A DNA stretch of 64,000 nucleotides from Solea solea (GCF_958295425.1 NC_081139.1:16009888-16073887); one strand, 5' to 3'. Shown: positions 13,579 through 28,600, numbered from the stretch's first letter. Notes: generated from the letters alone by a model not told the origin. Numbers and translations are program-made.

Positions 13579-13686
13579 ATCAAATAATCTCTCTATGTAC
13601 ACCTCCTCGTTGACCTTCTCCCGCAGCATGTCCTGGGAATGACGGACAAACGTTACATAACCATCGGCCACATCCATCCCTGGCTT
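13579..13686 (-). CDS. cadps: cadps exon W24 (last one in the window)
   Basis: 108 nt, phase 0 to 0, encoding [20 protein letters not shown] then [16 protein letters not shown]. Acceptor is tgcag, donor GTAAGT. The next exons should start with Gln-Trp-Tyr and carry the acidic C-terminus. I found neither in positions 1-13578, so that intron is longer than 13.5 kb. Confidence 0.97.
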
Positions 13687-16600
13687 CTGCAAAAGACAGA
13701 AGAGGGAAGAGGGAAAAGAGGATGGCATTTTTTTAGTTAGTGTCACAATATTATTTAATACAGTTCTGATGAAACACACTTTCTAGAACTTTCTAAAACC
13801 ATGACACATATTTGAAATCAGTGTCTCCATAAAGGATAAAGTTGACCTCTGACCTTTTTATCACAAATTTGCTGCGAGACCGTGAATGACAGCTGTTTGT
13901 TAAGATCTTTACTGCATGGACTTTGGTGCAGGTGACTGAGTGGTTTACAAAATGTGCCGCGTTTCCATGATGGTACGGTTCAGTTAAGTACAGTATGGTA
14001 CAGTTTGGAACAGTAAAGCCCTGGGCCGTGCTTGTGTTTCGCTCCACCCAGACCGTACTGTACCATTTTACTCTGGTACCCCAAGGGAAGGGTGCCAAAA
14101 ATGGAACATTTGGGGCTGGTTATTCTGTTACTAATACTAATGGAAAACACACAAACAAAAATACGTACTGTACCAAACCAAACCAAACCGTTTCACTCAG
14201 TGGAAACATGGCCAAAATACATTCAAAACATATTGGTAAAATATCATAGATCTCAAGCTTTCATCGATTACGTTTTTTTTCCTTGTGTCCATGCAGTGTG
14301 TTCAGAAAGAGCGAGGCTCTGTCTCAGATCAGTTGTTGATGCAGCAGTCACACAGAGTAACACAGTCAGCCCTGACTATGTGCCAGTATCTCAGACAACC
14401 ACACTTCTAAACCATGAACCAACACTATTGAATGATACATCTTCACAGGTTAGCTGTAGGCTACTGGACTTGCTTGAGATAAGTTGAAGTCACCCTCTTC
14501 TTCATTGTCTCCTTTTTACGAGAACAAGAACATGAGTGTGCCACCAAGTGGACTGGAAGGTCCATATAAGCTCCATATATAAGATGGAGCATGCACAGTT
14601 AGCATGTATGGTCTGATGAATGAATTTAAGTCACACAGACCCCAGCGGACCTCTGACACACAGACGTATATATGAAGTAGGAGCTCGGCCTCATACTACA
14701 GCTTTGCCATTCACTGTTTGGGATTCAGTGTCTTGTTCCCACTTCATACACACATTTTGGTTACGGTAGAAGGTAGACAGTTTGAATGCCTACCATTCTG
14801 ACATTTTAATTATTCATTGTGGACAATGGATTGAACTTGTGGGCCAAAAAATGTCTTTGTAACATCTACATTTCTTATCTCTTTTCTCCCTTTACTCCAG
14901 CTGACATGAATGCAAGAAGTTACAGGAAAACATTTATAGCCAACCGCCACTAAACTTAGTTATCACATGTGCAATGGCTCTTACAACGTGTAAATGAGTG
15001 TCTTTTTTCACCAGTCAAACTCTAATTTTGGACATTAAGGACATAATTAGCATGCCGGGCTGGAAACTGTGACCCCTGCCAGCGTACACAGTGCCTCGTC
15101 ACATTCCCTGACAAGGCATTAATTTGAAATTTGGCATGTTGCTGCGGCCGAAGTGTTGGCAGCTAATACAGATCTCATGCATCCACACAGAAACACACAC
15201 ACACACACCGCCCCCGCTGCCACCCTCACAGTAGAATGGGCATGTGTTGTCCAACATGGACTCACAATATATACAGCGCAGAGAGCGTGGCACGAGGCAT
15301 CGCTGGCTGTCAGTGTCTGGCCACATGCTTATGAATGGACATTTGGGGGAAGAAAAAAACACAGGGACCTTTGATGTGAAAATATGGCAAGTAGTATCAT
15401 CCAGATTATGATTCTACATGTGAACTCCAAATATTTGTACATGCAAGAAACACACACACACACCCACATGCCTTGCTAGGGAACAAATTATGCCTCAAAT
15501 AATTCTTAAAATTAAGGTTAAAAATTTGAATGAAAGTTTAGTCACAAATGTTGTTTATGCTTTGGAACCATAATATACTGCATAATAATACATCAGCAGA
15601 CATTTACTTCTTATTTACAGACATAACCTGCTCAGATTCTAATTTTGTCATGTCCCATGTTGTTGTGTTTTAAACCAGACTTTTCTTTAGAATCACTGGC
15701 AACACATTTATGAGGCTCATTATAAGTGAGCATGTGACTGTTTAAGCACTAAAACCTTAAAATGGATGCACGTCAGATTGTGCACATTCACTAAAACAGA
15801 GTCTGAAAAATAAACAGATAAATAAATCAATAAATGAGTAAATAACTTACAGGTACATCCACATATTTCGAAGCAGCTTTCACCTTGACAGAGAAAAGAG
15901 AGAAGCAGATAAACTAAGGAGTCCAGCTGTGGCACCAATATCCAGAACAAAAGCTGCAGTCTGTAGTTTGGTGCCCACTGAAGTGGCAACTGTGGAGATT
16001 TCAACTGCAAAAGTGCACTCACACGCTTGATAATGTGGCTTTTGTAAGACTGTGGGAAACCAGTTAAGCTGATTTCTACAGAGTGAAAAAGTCTAACTGT
16101 TTTAAAATTAGCGTGAAATATTTCATTTACATAAGGTATAATTGTTTATGCAAAATGATGATTCAGGAAAAAGAGTGTCAGCATGCATGGGGTCTGTTAC
16201 GTCTTTATTGCTGAGGAACATATTGAAATATTAAGGTGAACTAAGCCATACAGGTAAAAACAAAGACTATATCACTGTAATTATACAGTTTTAAAAAGAA
16301 AGAAAGACAAGTAAATATTATTTTTATTGTTGATGAGTTATACTTACTGTGAAAGATAGGAAGGAAGAAAAGAGTGTCCCCTCATCATATCTGGAGAGTT
16401 TGGCTAAGACACTCTCTAGAATGACCATAAACTAAGAAACAGGAAAAGAGAAAACAATTCTTTTGACAATTGAAACTCAAATAAAAAAGGGGGGTCTTTA
16501 TCTCACAGTAGTACACAGTTGTATGCAGAAGGGGAAACAGCTGTAAGGTCATATTTTCCAGTCGCAAAACAAGGTGATGACAACAGCTGTGTGTCTGCAT

Positions 16601-19600
16601 GTTCCCACTGTTCCTGCAATGCATGAGCCATTCTGCAGTTTGTATTTGGAACTAAAACCCAGGCTTGGTGATGGCTCTTTGTCCGCCTTTAAATTAATAA
16701 GATTGTGTCCCACCTCCTTTAACAAAACACAACAGACCTCATGGTTGTGTAAATTCTTAATGTGTTGTTAAAACTAAATGAGTTAAATTTAACATACATT
16801 GTGACTGTGTATTGTGATAATCAGAACTGGAGTTAAAAAAAAGAAGTGACACTTCTTTCTTTTTTTTAACATGCAAAACTGATTGTGTAGAAGAAGGCAG
16901 TGAATGATCACATCATCCCTTTTGAGGTGTAACAGTTGACGTTCCCACATGTTCAATTTCGCCCATTAGTGTCCAGGAACCATGAAAAACACTGCTTCTG
17001 CTTCAGCAACGGGACACAACCCAAGTTGATCATTCATCTTTGTCTCTCATTTTCAGTCTCCTCAAGTCTCTTAGTTGGGTCTCTTTGTCATTTGGGTGTC
17101 TGAGAGACATTTTTGAGGTAAAGATTTTTTTATGGATCACTTTAATCGACATGTGGGTAAGTAATTGAGTTTCCCTGAGTCACATTGCAGTATTTGTTGT
17201 TACATTGTTGTCACTGTTTATCTCTCTCTGGTCATCCGATTTACAGCCACCAATTTAAATGTATGTCACAGCATGCAATTCAGTACCTTTGCTACAAGCA
17301 GAGTTATCATCTCCTTCACCGTCTCCTCAATTAGGTTGTCGATTTGGGAGTGATATTGTCTCTGTATAGAAATAAAGAAGACAGGTTACTCTTCCAATTC
17401 ACACTCAATAAACCCCAACCTGAGGAGAGACAACATATGACAATGACAAAATAAAAATATCAGCGGTTGAATAAATATGTATCCTGCTGTTATTCAAACG
17501 AAGACAACCAAGAAGTCCCTGTACAATCCTTTCTCGAGCAGTTTTCTCAGTTGCAGATCTATTTCTGCTGATGTTTGTGAGCAGTACAAGTCCAAGAGTT
17601 CAGAAGATAATATCTGGAAATGTAAGGTCATGGTGCAAGTAAGAAATTAATACATTCTAGTTGCGATCCATGAACCAAACTGAGAGGCCATGACAGAGGT
17701 TTGTTCTCTCCGAGTGCTTTAAAAGTGGTATACGATGGCACTTTGGTCATGTAATCAATAGATCAGTATATGGACTAATGTTATTTCATTTTGCTGGATA
17801 GTAGTTTAATAAAACATGCACCATTATTTCTATGTCTATGTTGTCAGTTGTTCTTTCCAAGTAAGCTTTTAAAAGTATTAACACACTCTGGTTATTATGG
17901 GTCTGCAGTTAGCGTCTTCATGGGGTCTCTCGATTTAAAAATAGGAGTGACAATGGCAATGGTGTGTCACTGGGGAAAGTACTATGTGTAAAAGACAAGT
18001 TAATTAAACGTGCCATTTCCCATGTCTGGAATCTTTGTAGTAGTAGCTGTAGTAGCATGTTATCATAGCTGACTGATGGCTACATGAATAAATGCTATAT
18101 GACAGAGAATTGAGGGGAATGAGAGGGTGAGGTCTGATATAAGGCATGAACTCCAGCTCTACAGGTAAGTTATGGGACAGCCCTAGATGCTTATTAACAG
18201 AGATACTATGACAGAAGGACATTTACACATAGAGAATGTGTTTGTTTGTTTTCACATGATGATGCTTTTAACCCCAATCTAATATCTATCTTATATTAAT
18301 ATACTTGTAGTATCATGTGACAACCAAACTCAAACCCTTAGCTGAAATACACACTTCTTTAATCGTAAATATAGTAAATAATATATGAAATGAATCCAGT
18401 GGATTACATTCTAATTGTGATGTAAGCATGTAATAAAGGATCAGAGAGAGTGATGTTTAGGTTCAGATTTAAGAATTAAAGCTACTGTCAGCGATGTCAT
18501 CTTTTGGATCACTTCCTGTCTGTTGCAAGCATTACCACCCACTCTGTGTCACCTCGAGAAAACACTCATGAGCCTCAGGAGCAGAGAAGACTGGCTCTTT
18601 GTGCTGCTTATGTTGGCCTGTCCTTTGGTCAGGCTGCAGAGAATATTCTCTGCATGGACAGTCAGTGTGTTTTCACATGCAGGTAAAACATCTGATTTTA
18701 GTCGTAGTAAATTAGTAGTATTAGTAAATTTGGTGACTTTTAATACAAGTATCAGAAATCATTGAGCTCTTAAGGCCGTGGTATACTTCCATGCACATAC
18801 TGCGCGCGCCGAAGTGTGCATAGCATTGCTCGTCGCATATCACAGATCCTGTAGTATCCCAATTCACCATGGCGTGGCAGTACTGAATGCTGGGAATAGG
18901 ACGTATTCCTACCAACGATGAGACAAACAACAAAGAGAACAATGCTACAGCTCCCTCGTACATGGCTGGTTTAAACGGCTTACAGCTGAAAGGCTTGGAT
19001 GTCTATCCTTGGTGACTACTTCTTCTCTTCTTTTTTTTTTTTTCTGCTTGTGAGCAGGGCTCAATACTCCACCTACCAGTGGGGCGGAAGTTCAGTTTGC
19101 GCATGCGCTGTCCATGCGCACCCATTGATGATACGCATGGTATGATTATACCAGGGCCTTTATATCATCATTATGACAACATTAAAATACAACAGTGTAA
19201 ATAGTCCTTCTGAATTCAGTTATGAACACAACACAGGCAAATTCATACCCAGTAAGATAATAGTTCTCTGACTTCTTCTTCTGCTAATAATAGTAGAATA
19301 TTTGGTTGATTTGTGCCCCCTAGTGGTACAAGGCTTAATTACACAGCATGTGAAGTCCAGAGAAATCACACACAAATGACAGGAAACAACACTGGGTTAA
19401 TTAAATCAATGTGCAATCATTTAAATCCTTTATGGTAGTTAACCCAAGTCCTATTACAAAACTTTAACAAAAAATAATTCATTGAGAGCTGCTTTTTCAT
19501 TTTCTTGTTATTCTTTTAAACTGCTATGTTTTACATTGAATATTAATGAATTAATCAAGTGTTTGTTTCAAAAGTATTTTTTTATTGACTAAAAAAAAAA

Positions 19601-22600
19601 AGAAATCTCCACTGACGCATGGCCCAAAGATTAAAAGACTCTGTGACAGTTGGTGCTGCTGAAGCACTGCAGTGACAGAAACAGCCTCATTGTGACAAAT
19701 CCCTTTGTTCAGTTTAACAGCACTAGCAGAACAGTGAAGGACTTCGCAATAATTAATTCATCGTTAGAAATCTGCATCAGTCACGAGATTCTGTGAAAGA
19801 TGAGACCTATCACTTCCACCCCATGTATATTCAAAGCTATCTACACATATGCTAATGAAATCCAAACAATTAAAGAGGAGGAAGACAGACAGGGAAAACT
19901 GATGACTAATTATACATTTGGGAGCTGGAGGGTGAGATTTCAATTGAATTTGTAGCCACACTTACCCAGTCTCTCACAAACTTTCACAAGACAGAGAGGA
20001 GGAAAAAAAAAAAAGAAACTAAAAATAATGTGAACACTGCAAAACAAGTGAGACACAAAGAAACAAAGATGCCTGAGTAAAAATAAAAAAATAAAAATCA
20101 CTTTCACACCTTAATCTGCTAATGCCATTTAAAATCAAAACATAACAATTCGTTTTAATGACCTTTAAATGTTCAGACATTTCAAAAGAGAACTTTAAAA
20201 TTGTAAATTGAGTTTTCACTGTTTAGTCTGAGTGCTTCTTACCTCCTGTCCCAGGTCCATGGCACATAGCTTGGCTGACTGGGCCTTGGCATCCACCATG
20301 ACATTGAACATGGTGCAGATGGACTGTGGCACGCGGAAGTCTGTGGCCCGGCTGCTCCTCTGAAGCTTTACTTCGAACGCAGCCCTTGTCCTTAAGATGG
20401 GGAAAAGAATTCAGAGAGATGAGGCCAGGGTTATAAAAAAAAAAAAAAAAAGGTCATGAAGCCTTGCAGCTATATCTCCAAAAGGTGAAGAATCACAGAA
20501 AAGTGAAGTAAAAAGGCTTATTCAGCAGTTTGCAAAGTCAAACCCAACTGAAAATAAAATTTTTCAACACTTGTGGCACCAAGAATATGAACAAGATCGT
20601 GGTTAAAAGCTTAATCGTTTTAGAAGTTCCAGATATTTATTCAGTGTTTAATTTGTAGAAACAGTAACATTTGTTGGATGTCAATTTAGTGTCTTACCGT
20701 TTAACACATGACTCAATCATGTCACTGGACATCAGCTTCAGCCGGGTCTCCAGGTGTTTACCAAACTCTTCCTCAGGCCAGTGGAGGTCTCTGATGAAGG
20801 TCTGCAGGGCATCCAGCTTCCAGAAGAGATCCTCAGAAGTACCCGAACCATTACTGCAGGACAGCAGGTCAGAGGTTTAGCAAAAAGAAAAGAAGTGTAA
20901 AAGATAGCAGTGTTCTACTCTCTTCTGGTTCTGTATTAGTTTGGGTTGTATATCAAAAGCTTGAATGGCTACATTTGGTTCATGAGCATAGATTTTAAAG
21001 AGTATTAAGGACACTTCCCCACATATTTGTAAATTAATCTAATGGTATGCGGTCGTTCTGTGATCATAGGTATAATTTGAAGTATGACAGCGATGTCATC
21101 ATGACATCATTTAAGAAAATACACTCAATTATTAAGTGGTTTCCCTCTCTCCAGTTTTGCAGTGGCCCTCAGTGCCCACAGTCATTGTTTCCTTTGCATG
21201 TGAGTCAGGAAAAAAGACATCTCTTCAATCGTCTTTTGGTTGCAAAATTAACTTCCATTGTGAAGCTTTGCTAGATTTGACATGGCATCATGACAGTTTT
21301 TGCAACTGCAAATCTACCAGCAAACAGACACACAACTGGGTCATAGCAGCCGTCAATCACACTGGTGTCCACTTAGATGTACTGTGCTTTATTGTCTTTT
21401 TTTTCTTCTAAATGGGAAACTAATTTGCAATATTAACGTGAAACTGGTGTGTGCATTAGATTCATGTGGGTGGAATAGTTCATTATATAACTATAATTTA
21501 TAGAACTTCTGCTTCAAAAAGCAACATTCATTATAGCTAGTTTGTCCGTTCAGGGGTTCATGATCAGCCTATGAGTGCAACAACAACATGGTTGGAATGG
21601 CCATAACGAGGCCCCACGTCACTACCTCTCTGCAAAAAAACGTTCTAATTTAAAAATGATGAAGGGTTAATGCTGATGTGTGGGGCCTCTCATGTGTCGT
21701 TTGCTCAAGGGCCCTCAAAGTCCCTTGAAACGTCTGTGTCAATGATTACCAGAGAGTACAGTGTGTAGACTGTATGCACTTCAACATGTTATAAACACTG
21801 CTCTGAGTGAATAAAGGTGACAATTTATGCATATTCCATCCTGTCATTTGCACCCCAAGTGGCATCAGTGGGTTTGAGTGTGTGAATGTGTGGGAGCAGG
21901 CTACACGTCTTTGTACTGTACTAGAGTGCTACTGTACTGATAGATAGCAAACAGGACAAAGTTAAGTGCTTGGAAATCAAATAAACTGAAATAATTTTAC
22001 TTAACTTACAATAAAGTAAAGACAAAACACATTCTCACACAACTATCCTGCATTCTCAATTATGCTTCATACAGAATGTGATTTGCAGGTGTCATAGTAT
22101 GTACAGCTATTATACAATGCAAACTATTATTGTAACCGAATTTATAAATTGGCTGTGTATTATTATTATGATTCATTTATATATGTATTGTCCCACAATT
22201 CCATTTGTACATTTGTTTTTTGACATGTAGTACACAAGTACTTTATGACAACTTCATAACTGGTATCTGTTGTGAATGTTTGCGAGTTGATCAACATGGA
22301 TAATGGGAATTTAAGATGTCGACTGTATGCCTTTGTGCAGCAACAAAAGCGTTTGAATTATCTTCCCCCTTTTGAAACTTCATGTGAGATTGTGTTGATC
22401 CTGCGCCATCATTTTAGCCAAAAGCTCATTCAAAACAAAATCACGTTGACATGCTCTAGAGTGGACATCACGTTACTTTGGTCAGGAAACACATTCTTAC
22501 AAAACAGAAGTGAGAATGTGGTTCAGTTGTGTGGGAATATAACACATCACACATTTCACATTTTATTCTTCATATTTTCTGGCTTTCCATTCATTTTGCA

Positions 22601-25600
22601 GAAATCATGTTTTTGTCATATTAAGTTAGAGAAGGAAATGAGCTCATGAGCTGTGATACGGTCTCATGGCAAGTAAATATCCAACTCATTCATTTCTAGG
22701 ACATTTTCCCATTTTGTATTAATGTCAGCTCTCTGTACAACTGATTTCTGCAAAATGTGTGGAAACCCTGCTTCTTTTACAGCGGAGCACTTCCAGGAGC
22801 AGAAGGAGGAGGAACGGTGGCACCACAGCCAGTACAGGGCAGAGTCTGGGATCTGGGTGGCTACAACATCAGGTCTCTGGGGGAAAAGGCTTTGGAATAG
22901 AAATATATGAAAAGATGCAAGTTCAACCAGGACCAGGACCAGGTTGGTCATCACTGATCACTGACTCACTAACCAGAGAGTATAACTGGACACATAATAC
23001 AAGTGTTTGCAGTTGGTTATACAGTAATCCAATCCATAACCTTTTATTTCAGATTTTAGATGAGATAGAGATGAGATCTACGGTATAAATTAGGAAAATG
23101 GATAAAGGCATTATGCAAATTATTAGAAAAATGACCAATTAACAAGTATGTATATCGTATAGTATTGTAGTTTTACTGCCTTATCTAAAACAGAAACATA
23201 TTTTCTACACCTGCTATCCTTTGTTGTTTTTGCATCTTTACAGTACATACAAAATGACATACAGTAAGCAAGAGTGAAAAGTAAGTGCCTCCTCCATCCA
23301 CACACACGCACCATGCCATGACATTGGCATGAATGTGACTTAAAGCCTGTGTAAAACCCCAAGTCAGTTCCTTCTCTGTTAACTTTCAACTCAATTTCTT
23401 GGAACACACAAATATAACGGGTCCGCCATACAGTGAAGCTAAAAATGCAGCTCTCCTCATTCTCTTATTTCCCCAATAAGAAAATCCAGGGCTGGTGTTT
23501 TCAAATGTGTATCCACAAGATCCCAGATGAGGGAATAGGGATGGATGTGCTGCGGTGACAGCGTCACACTCTGAGAAGAAACAGGTTTTACACCTGAAAT
23601 CCCTGTTGTTGGTGCAGACAACGTTCCGCTTAAGTTTTTTGAAGTGTGATAGATGATGTGTCAAGTATATAATAAGATATGCAGAGTGTCTTTAATGACA
23701 ACACCCACTTTCAATCAGATACATTGTATTGAATTATATTATATTATATTATATTATCACACAATATATTCCGGTTTGAACACAGCAGCGGTAGCTTGTT
23801 TTTGTGTGTAAATTACAATAAAAGTTATTACATGAAAAAGACATTACATAGTAAATTTACCACTATTTAGCACATCGGTGTGGACATGGCTAAAAGATGC
23901 TCTGATATGGAAATGTACTGCTCTATGTCAGTCTTAAACACAATGTTATTTTGCATACCTGCAAATAGGCCCAGCACACGCCATAAAAATGTGTTAAGCA
24001 AACTTCAATAATCATAATAACAATAATAATAATAATAATGTATCATAAATGTGTAAGAAGAAGAAGACTTCTCACTTTTCACATAAAATGCACTTTTTTC
24101 TAAAACACGTTTTCTGAGGCCACTATGAATTGAGACTTTGATGGTTGGCCATCTCACATTTAAATAGCTGATTTATGGAATTAAATTTGTGCAAGCAGTG
24201 TCAAACAAAAATGTCAAATAAAAATATGAATGTAAGACATTTTCAATCGCCTTTGCTTCTTTCATATTTTCACCCTCAAGCTCAGCTTCCTGATTGTGTT
24301 GCCTGCTTTCTTGCTTGTGTTCTCTGTTTTTTTTTTATGTTGTTTGCAATTATGTCACATTAAGTCTTGTGTGGGCAGGGTTTTCAGCTGTGCATACCCA
24401 TTGTATAATATGTTTTGAAGTGATCACCCTCTTCCCAGATGTTGTTACATGATTAGCCACAGATAGCTGGTGCTTTTAATGAATAATCTCAAAGAGAATA
24501 CTGAAAAATAAAGTGTACGTATGTGCTGTTATGAGTGAAACTGATCTAAATTAGAGACCTCATACATGATGATGAGAAGTCAGATTGATGTCTGAGTTTG
24601 CAGTGACATTTGAACTTTAGCACCAAAATGTCTAAGTGAGTCAAAGGCATTGAGGAACAGAAATGTTTGGTTTACATCACTTTATGCTTAATTCTGATTA
24701 GGGGTCGTACACAATGGCTTGGATGCCACGTTCATGCCGAGGACATGTGTGCATGTCTCGGGCTGGACAATGCAGATACACACTCAGAGTCATGATTAGC
24801 TGTCATCCAGTTGGTTGGAGAGAAGCTGGACATTTGTGGGAGGTTAACACTTGGCACAGTAAGATTTGATACTTTGGGCATTTGAAGGTTGACAGTGGGC
24901 AGAGTGCTTGTTATGCTTCTGTGGAGAGAAACAGAGAATGACAGAGGACAGAAAGTCTGCATCAAAACTGATACAAAAAAAGAGATGTGGAAAATGAACA
25001 CATTTAAAATGAAATAAAATCCCATTTAGGTTTCCAGGCATCCAAATTGTCTGCTTTACTGGAGTTTTGTGTTTTGAAAGCCTTGTTTTTTTTTTCTGTT
25101 GGACATTTTTTCTTGATTTATTTACATCCAAATTATTGAAGAAAAATGCTCACTATAGTTCTAATAGTGAGCAGGGGACAACATTTTGTGATGGTACAAT
25201 ATGAAAAGTCTTGGCATTTTATCTAGCTTAAGTCATTTATCAGACAAAAGAGAAAAATAACTAATAATAATGAAAAATAACATGTTTTAATAGACAAGAG
25301 TGCAACTGCACTGTCGAAATGAGCATATTGACTCTGGAGATGTGAACATCTGGCACATGTTACGCTGATGAAATAAAGAACGCACAGGATCACGTCTGTG
25401 TATCTGTTCAGCATCGGAAATGATACTCTTGCATTGGTGCTGATGGACAGTGCTTCAGAGGTCAAAGCTCCCCCAGTAACTTCAGAGTCACCCACAGAGT
25501 GGGAACTGTGAGACCCACAATTTGTGTTTCACACTCAAGCGTTCTGTTTTGTATCTGTACACAAAGGCACGTCTTGTCTTCACGCCGTCTTTCTGAAACC

Positions 25601-28600
25601 TCACCAATAAATTCATTTTCTTCACAGATATTGTTCGCACAGTTATTCCTCTCAGTTAAGATCCTTTCAATCGGTTTAGAACCATGGTTCTCAAAATGTG
25701 GTACATTTTGAGCTTCCTCCGGTGGTACCAGTGTCTGAAGTATTATGTGAGAAAGAGGAGGAGGATGAACGAGACATCAGCATCCAGAAATATCTGATTC
25801 TAATTTATTTCTTTGTCTACTATTCAAGTGTTTCTTTTGCCTCCGGCTGCCACACAAAAACCACAGAATAATATTTACACTCTCATGTTCAACTGTGTTC
25901 TTTTCAAATCAAATGCTCCTTTTTTCCCCAACACACCTGTGGTTTATCCAGATGTTCAGACGTTTGGGATGGGAAGTGAACAATATTAAAAATAAATAAA
26001 TACAGTGAGGTGTTACTATATCTATACAAAGAGAAAGCAGATGGGCAAAGGTAAAGTGATTTAAGGCATCCTTACTTGACAGGTTCCCAGGATTCCCTTT
26101 CAAAGCCTCTGTGAATGGACTGAGCGATCGACGACTCCATCAGGTCAACATATCGCACCACCAGTGGAGCGTACAGGTCCTGCAGGTGTTTGTGGAACTT
26201 CCCGTTGCACAGGTTATCTGTTGGAGGGCATGAGACGGAAGACATGGAGGTGATAAAGCACCGTGAGAGCACACACTTGCCACTTGCAGATGTTTGCTGA
26301 GTCGGTGTGATAATTCATTTCAATGAGAATTAGTTTAAAAGATACTGAGAATAACTGTATCTGTTGGCAAGTCTGCCAATTAGCATAACCTCAGAGACTA
26401 TATACCTGACTACAGGTAGGAGGTCGGACAAACCAGTGATTTGCAAGTTATAAATAAGTCTTCATCTTTGGTTTCCAAGTCAAGATAAGTCCATAGTCAA
26501 GTGCTATTGTCTTCTACAGACTGTGGGATTTCATATAAGATTTAATTCATCGTTCATCAAAGGATTGTTGTCTGATGGTGCCAACACCTCTAGACTATCC
26601 AGACTCATTTTGTGGGTCATTCCATGCTGGTGGAATGACCTACTGAGCGCTACCAGAACAGGGGTTTCCCATCTTCTGTCCTAGCACTTACCTTACCCCC
26701 CTCCCCTGAACTATCTCCTTCTGCACTTTCACCCTCTGTCAGTCCACTGAAGCTATCTAGTGAATTTCTCTCCAAGACTTGAGTCTTGAGTATCCACCAG
26801 TGGTAAATAGCAGAAGATAACAATGAATATCACTCTGCCAATTGTTCTATCCAATTCCACATTCTGGAATTCCATTTATGTTTTGCCTCCATTGTATATA
26901 ACTGTGTTACGCTGCTGCTGCTGAGTAGTGCGTTATTGCATGTTGGATTTGCATTGGCTAGTCTTTGGATTGTAACAGCAAAAACAGTGTGAGACGGCAA
27001 TCTAAATGTCTGATACTGGCAGAAATGTTTCCACAAACAGTTTGAGACTTTCTCGCAATATGATATACAGTAGGAGCCCTGATAAACGAAATCACCTCAG
27101 TTGTTTCACGTTGGGCATCTTTGGAGTGAGACAGCCCAACACTTTACAATGTACACTGGTGTCATGTCAGTTTTTATGACGACGTGATGTTTTTATCAAA
27201 AGGTCAAGACTTGACTGTCATCAGTGTAAATGTAGCCGTACACTGTGGTTCTACATTGTTTACAACGGAGACAGTGGATGACTGCGTGCTGCTACCTGCT
27301 GACAGCAACAGCAGCATGAAAGACAATCAGCAGCCCCCCCCCCCCCTTTACTGATAGAGGTACTTTACGAATTGCTAACATCGCAGGATTCAAATTTTAA
27401 ATACAGATAGACTACAGTTATCACAATAGCCAGACACTACCTTTCAATACTGTCATGACTTTGACCAAATTGCTTGTGAACCGAACCTATCAACAGTGCA
27501 AATTGAGATTACATATCTTATACAATATTAAACAACAATGAACATGTTGCTCCTCCTGTTCACCTTGAATTTTTTCACTTCTTAAGGGATTCTTAATCTG
27601 AACTACACCTGCATTTAGCATGTTCACCTCACAGTTTCTCAAGTGGAATCTAATAACCATAAGTATATCCATCCATCTGAATCTTAGAAGCCCTAGTAAT
27701 TATTTTTCATGGTTCTTTTCTGCAACTTAAAGTGTAAGCTTTAAATGAGTGCCATTAAGAGTGCAACTGCAAATGGAGTACTGTGCAAAAGTCTCATGAT
27801 TTGTTGCTTTATCAATGCTACAGGGACCATACAGTATAATTATTACTCAATCAAACTCAGTGTGAAACACATCCACAAAATACAGGAAACATGTATGCAG
27901 TTTTAAAATAAAACATTTTCAGGTTCAATTTTGACGTACTTAATGTAACCTACAATTACTCTTGAACAATACCACAACCCTGTCTCTCTCTCACACACAC
28001 GCACGCACACACACACACACGCACACACTCCCCTCAGTCTGTGCCAAGCTTTCAACTGGTAAAAAGGCAACACTGACAAAGACCACAGGAGATAAAATGG
28101 AGGCCAGTGTGTACTAATGTGATGCCTCACGGCTCCATGCCGTGTGTCTGCTTTTCCTCTCCCTCTCCCTCTTTGTTTTTCTCTCCCCCTCTGAGCATGT
28201 GTGTGTTTGTGTTAGTGTTTGTCTGTGCTGGCATTGGAGTCAAGGTCGATGATACACACTAGGTGCGATGTTTGTTGTGCTTCCTGATTGCCGCTCTCCC
28301 AATTAGCCACTTGAGCGGCTGCTGTCCACTTGGATGTGTTGTGTCCAGGAGTGTGGTCCTGGGGCTCACTGTGGCCAAGCTACTACTACTTAAGACATCA
28401 TTAACTCCTGGAATGGCAGCCTGACTTTGGCGCCTGTCTAGTGCCAAGGCTATTTAATGCTAGATAAGTGCACTGCTGTGGGGCAACGGCGCAGATGACC
28501 TTCTGTGGAAAAAACAGTTGTTATGCTGTGTGGGCAGTGGGGGGCTCTGCTGGGTCTGAAGCTGGTATTGATGAGGGTTTGTGTTGTGATGGCCCACTGA

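Larger units (their letters stand above)
17362..19965 (-). other. cadps intron W20-W21
   Basis: 2.6 kb lying downstream of the 15-nt microexon. It contains the TIR element at 18772-19160 and a CTCF-like motif at 19314-19327. The rest is AT-rich and unremarkable. Confidence 0.85.

Noticed and set aside
14032..14487. 151-codon plus-strand open frame
   Set aside because: It starts inside the hAT-like MITE and runs out into intron, so it is an accident of the repeat.
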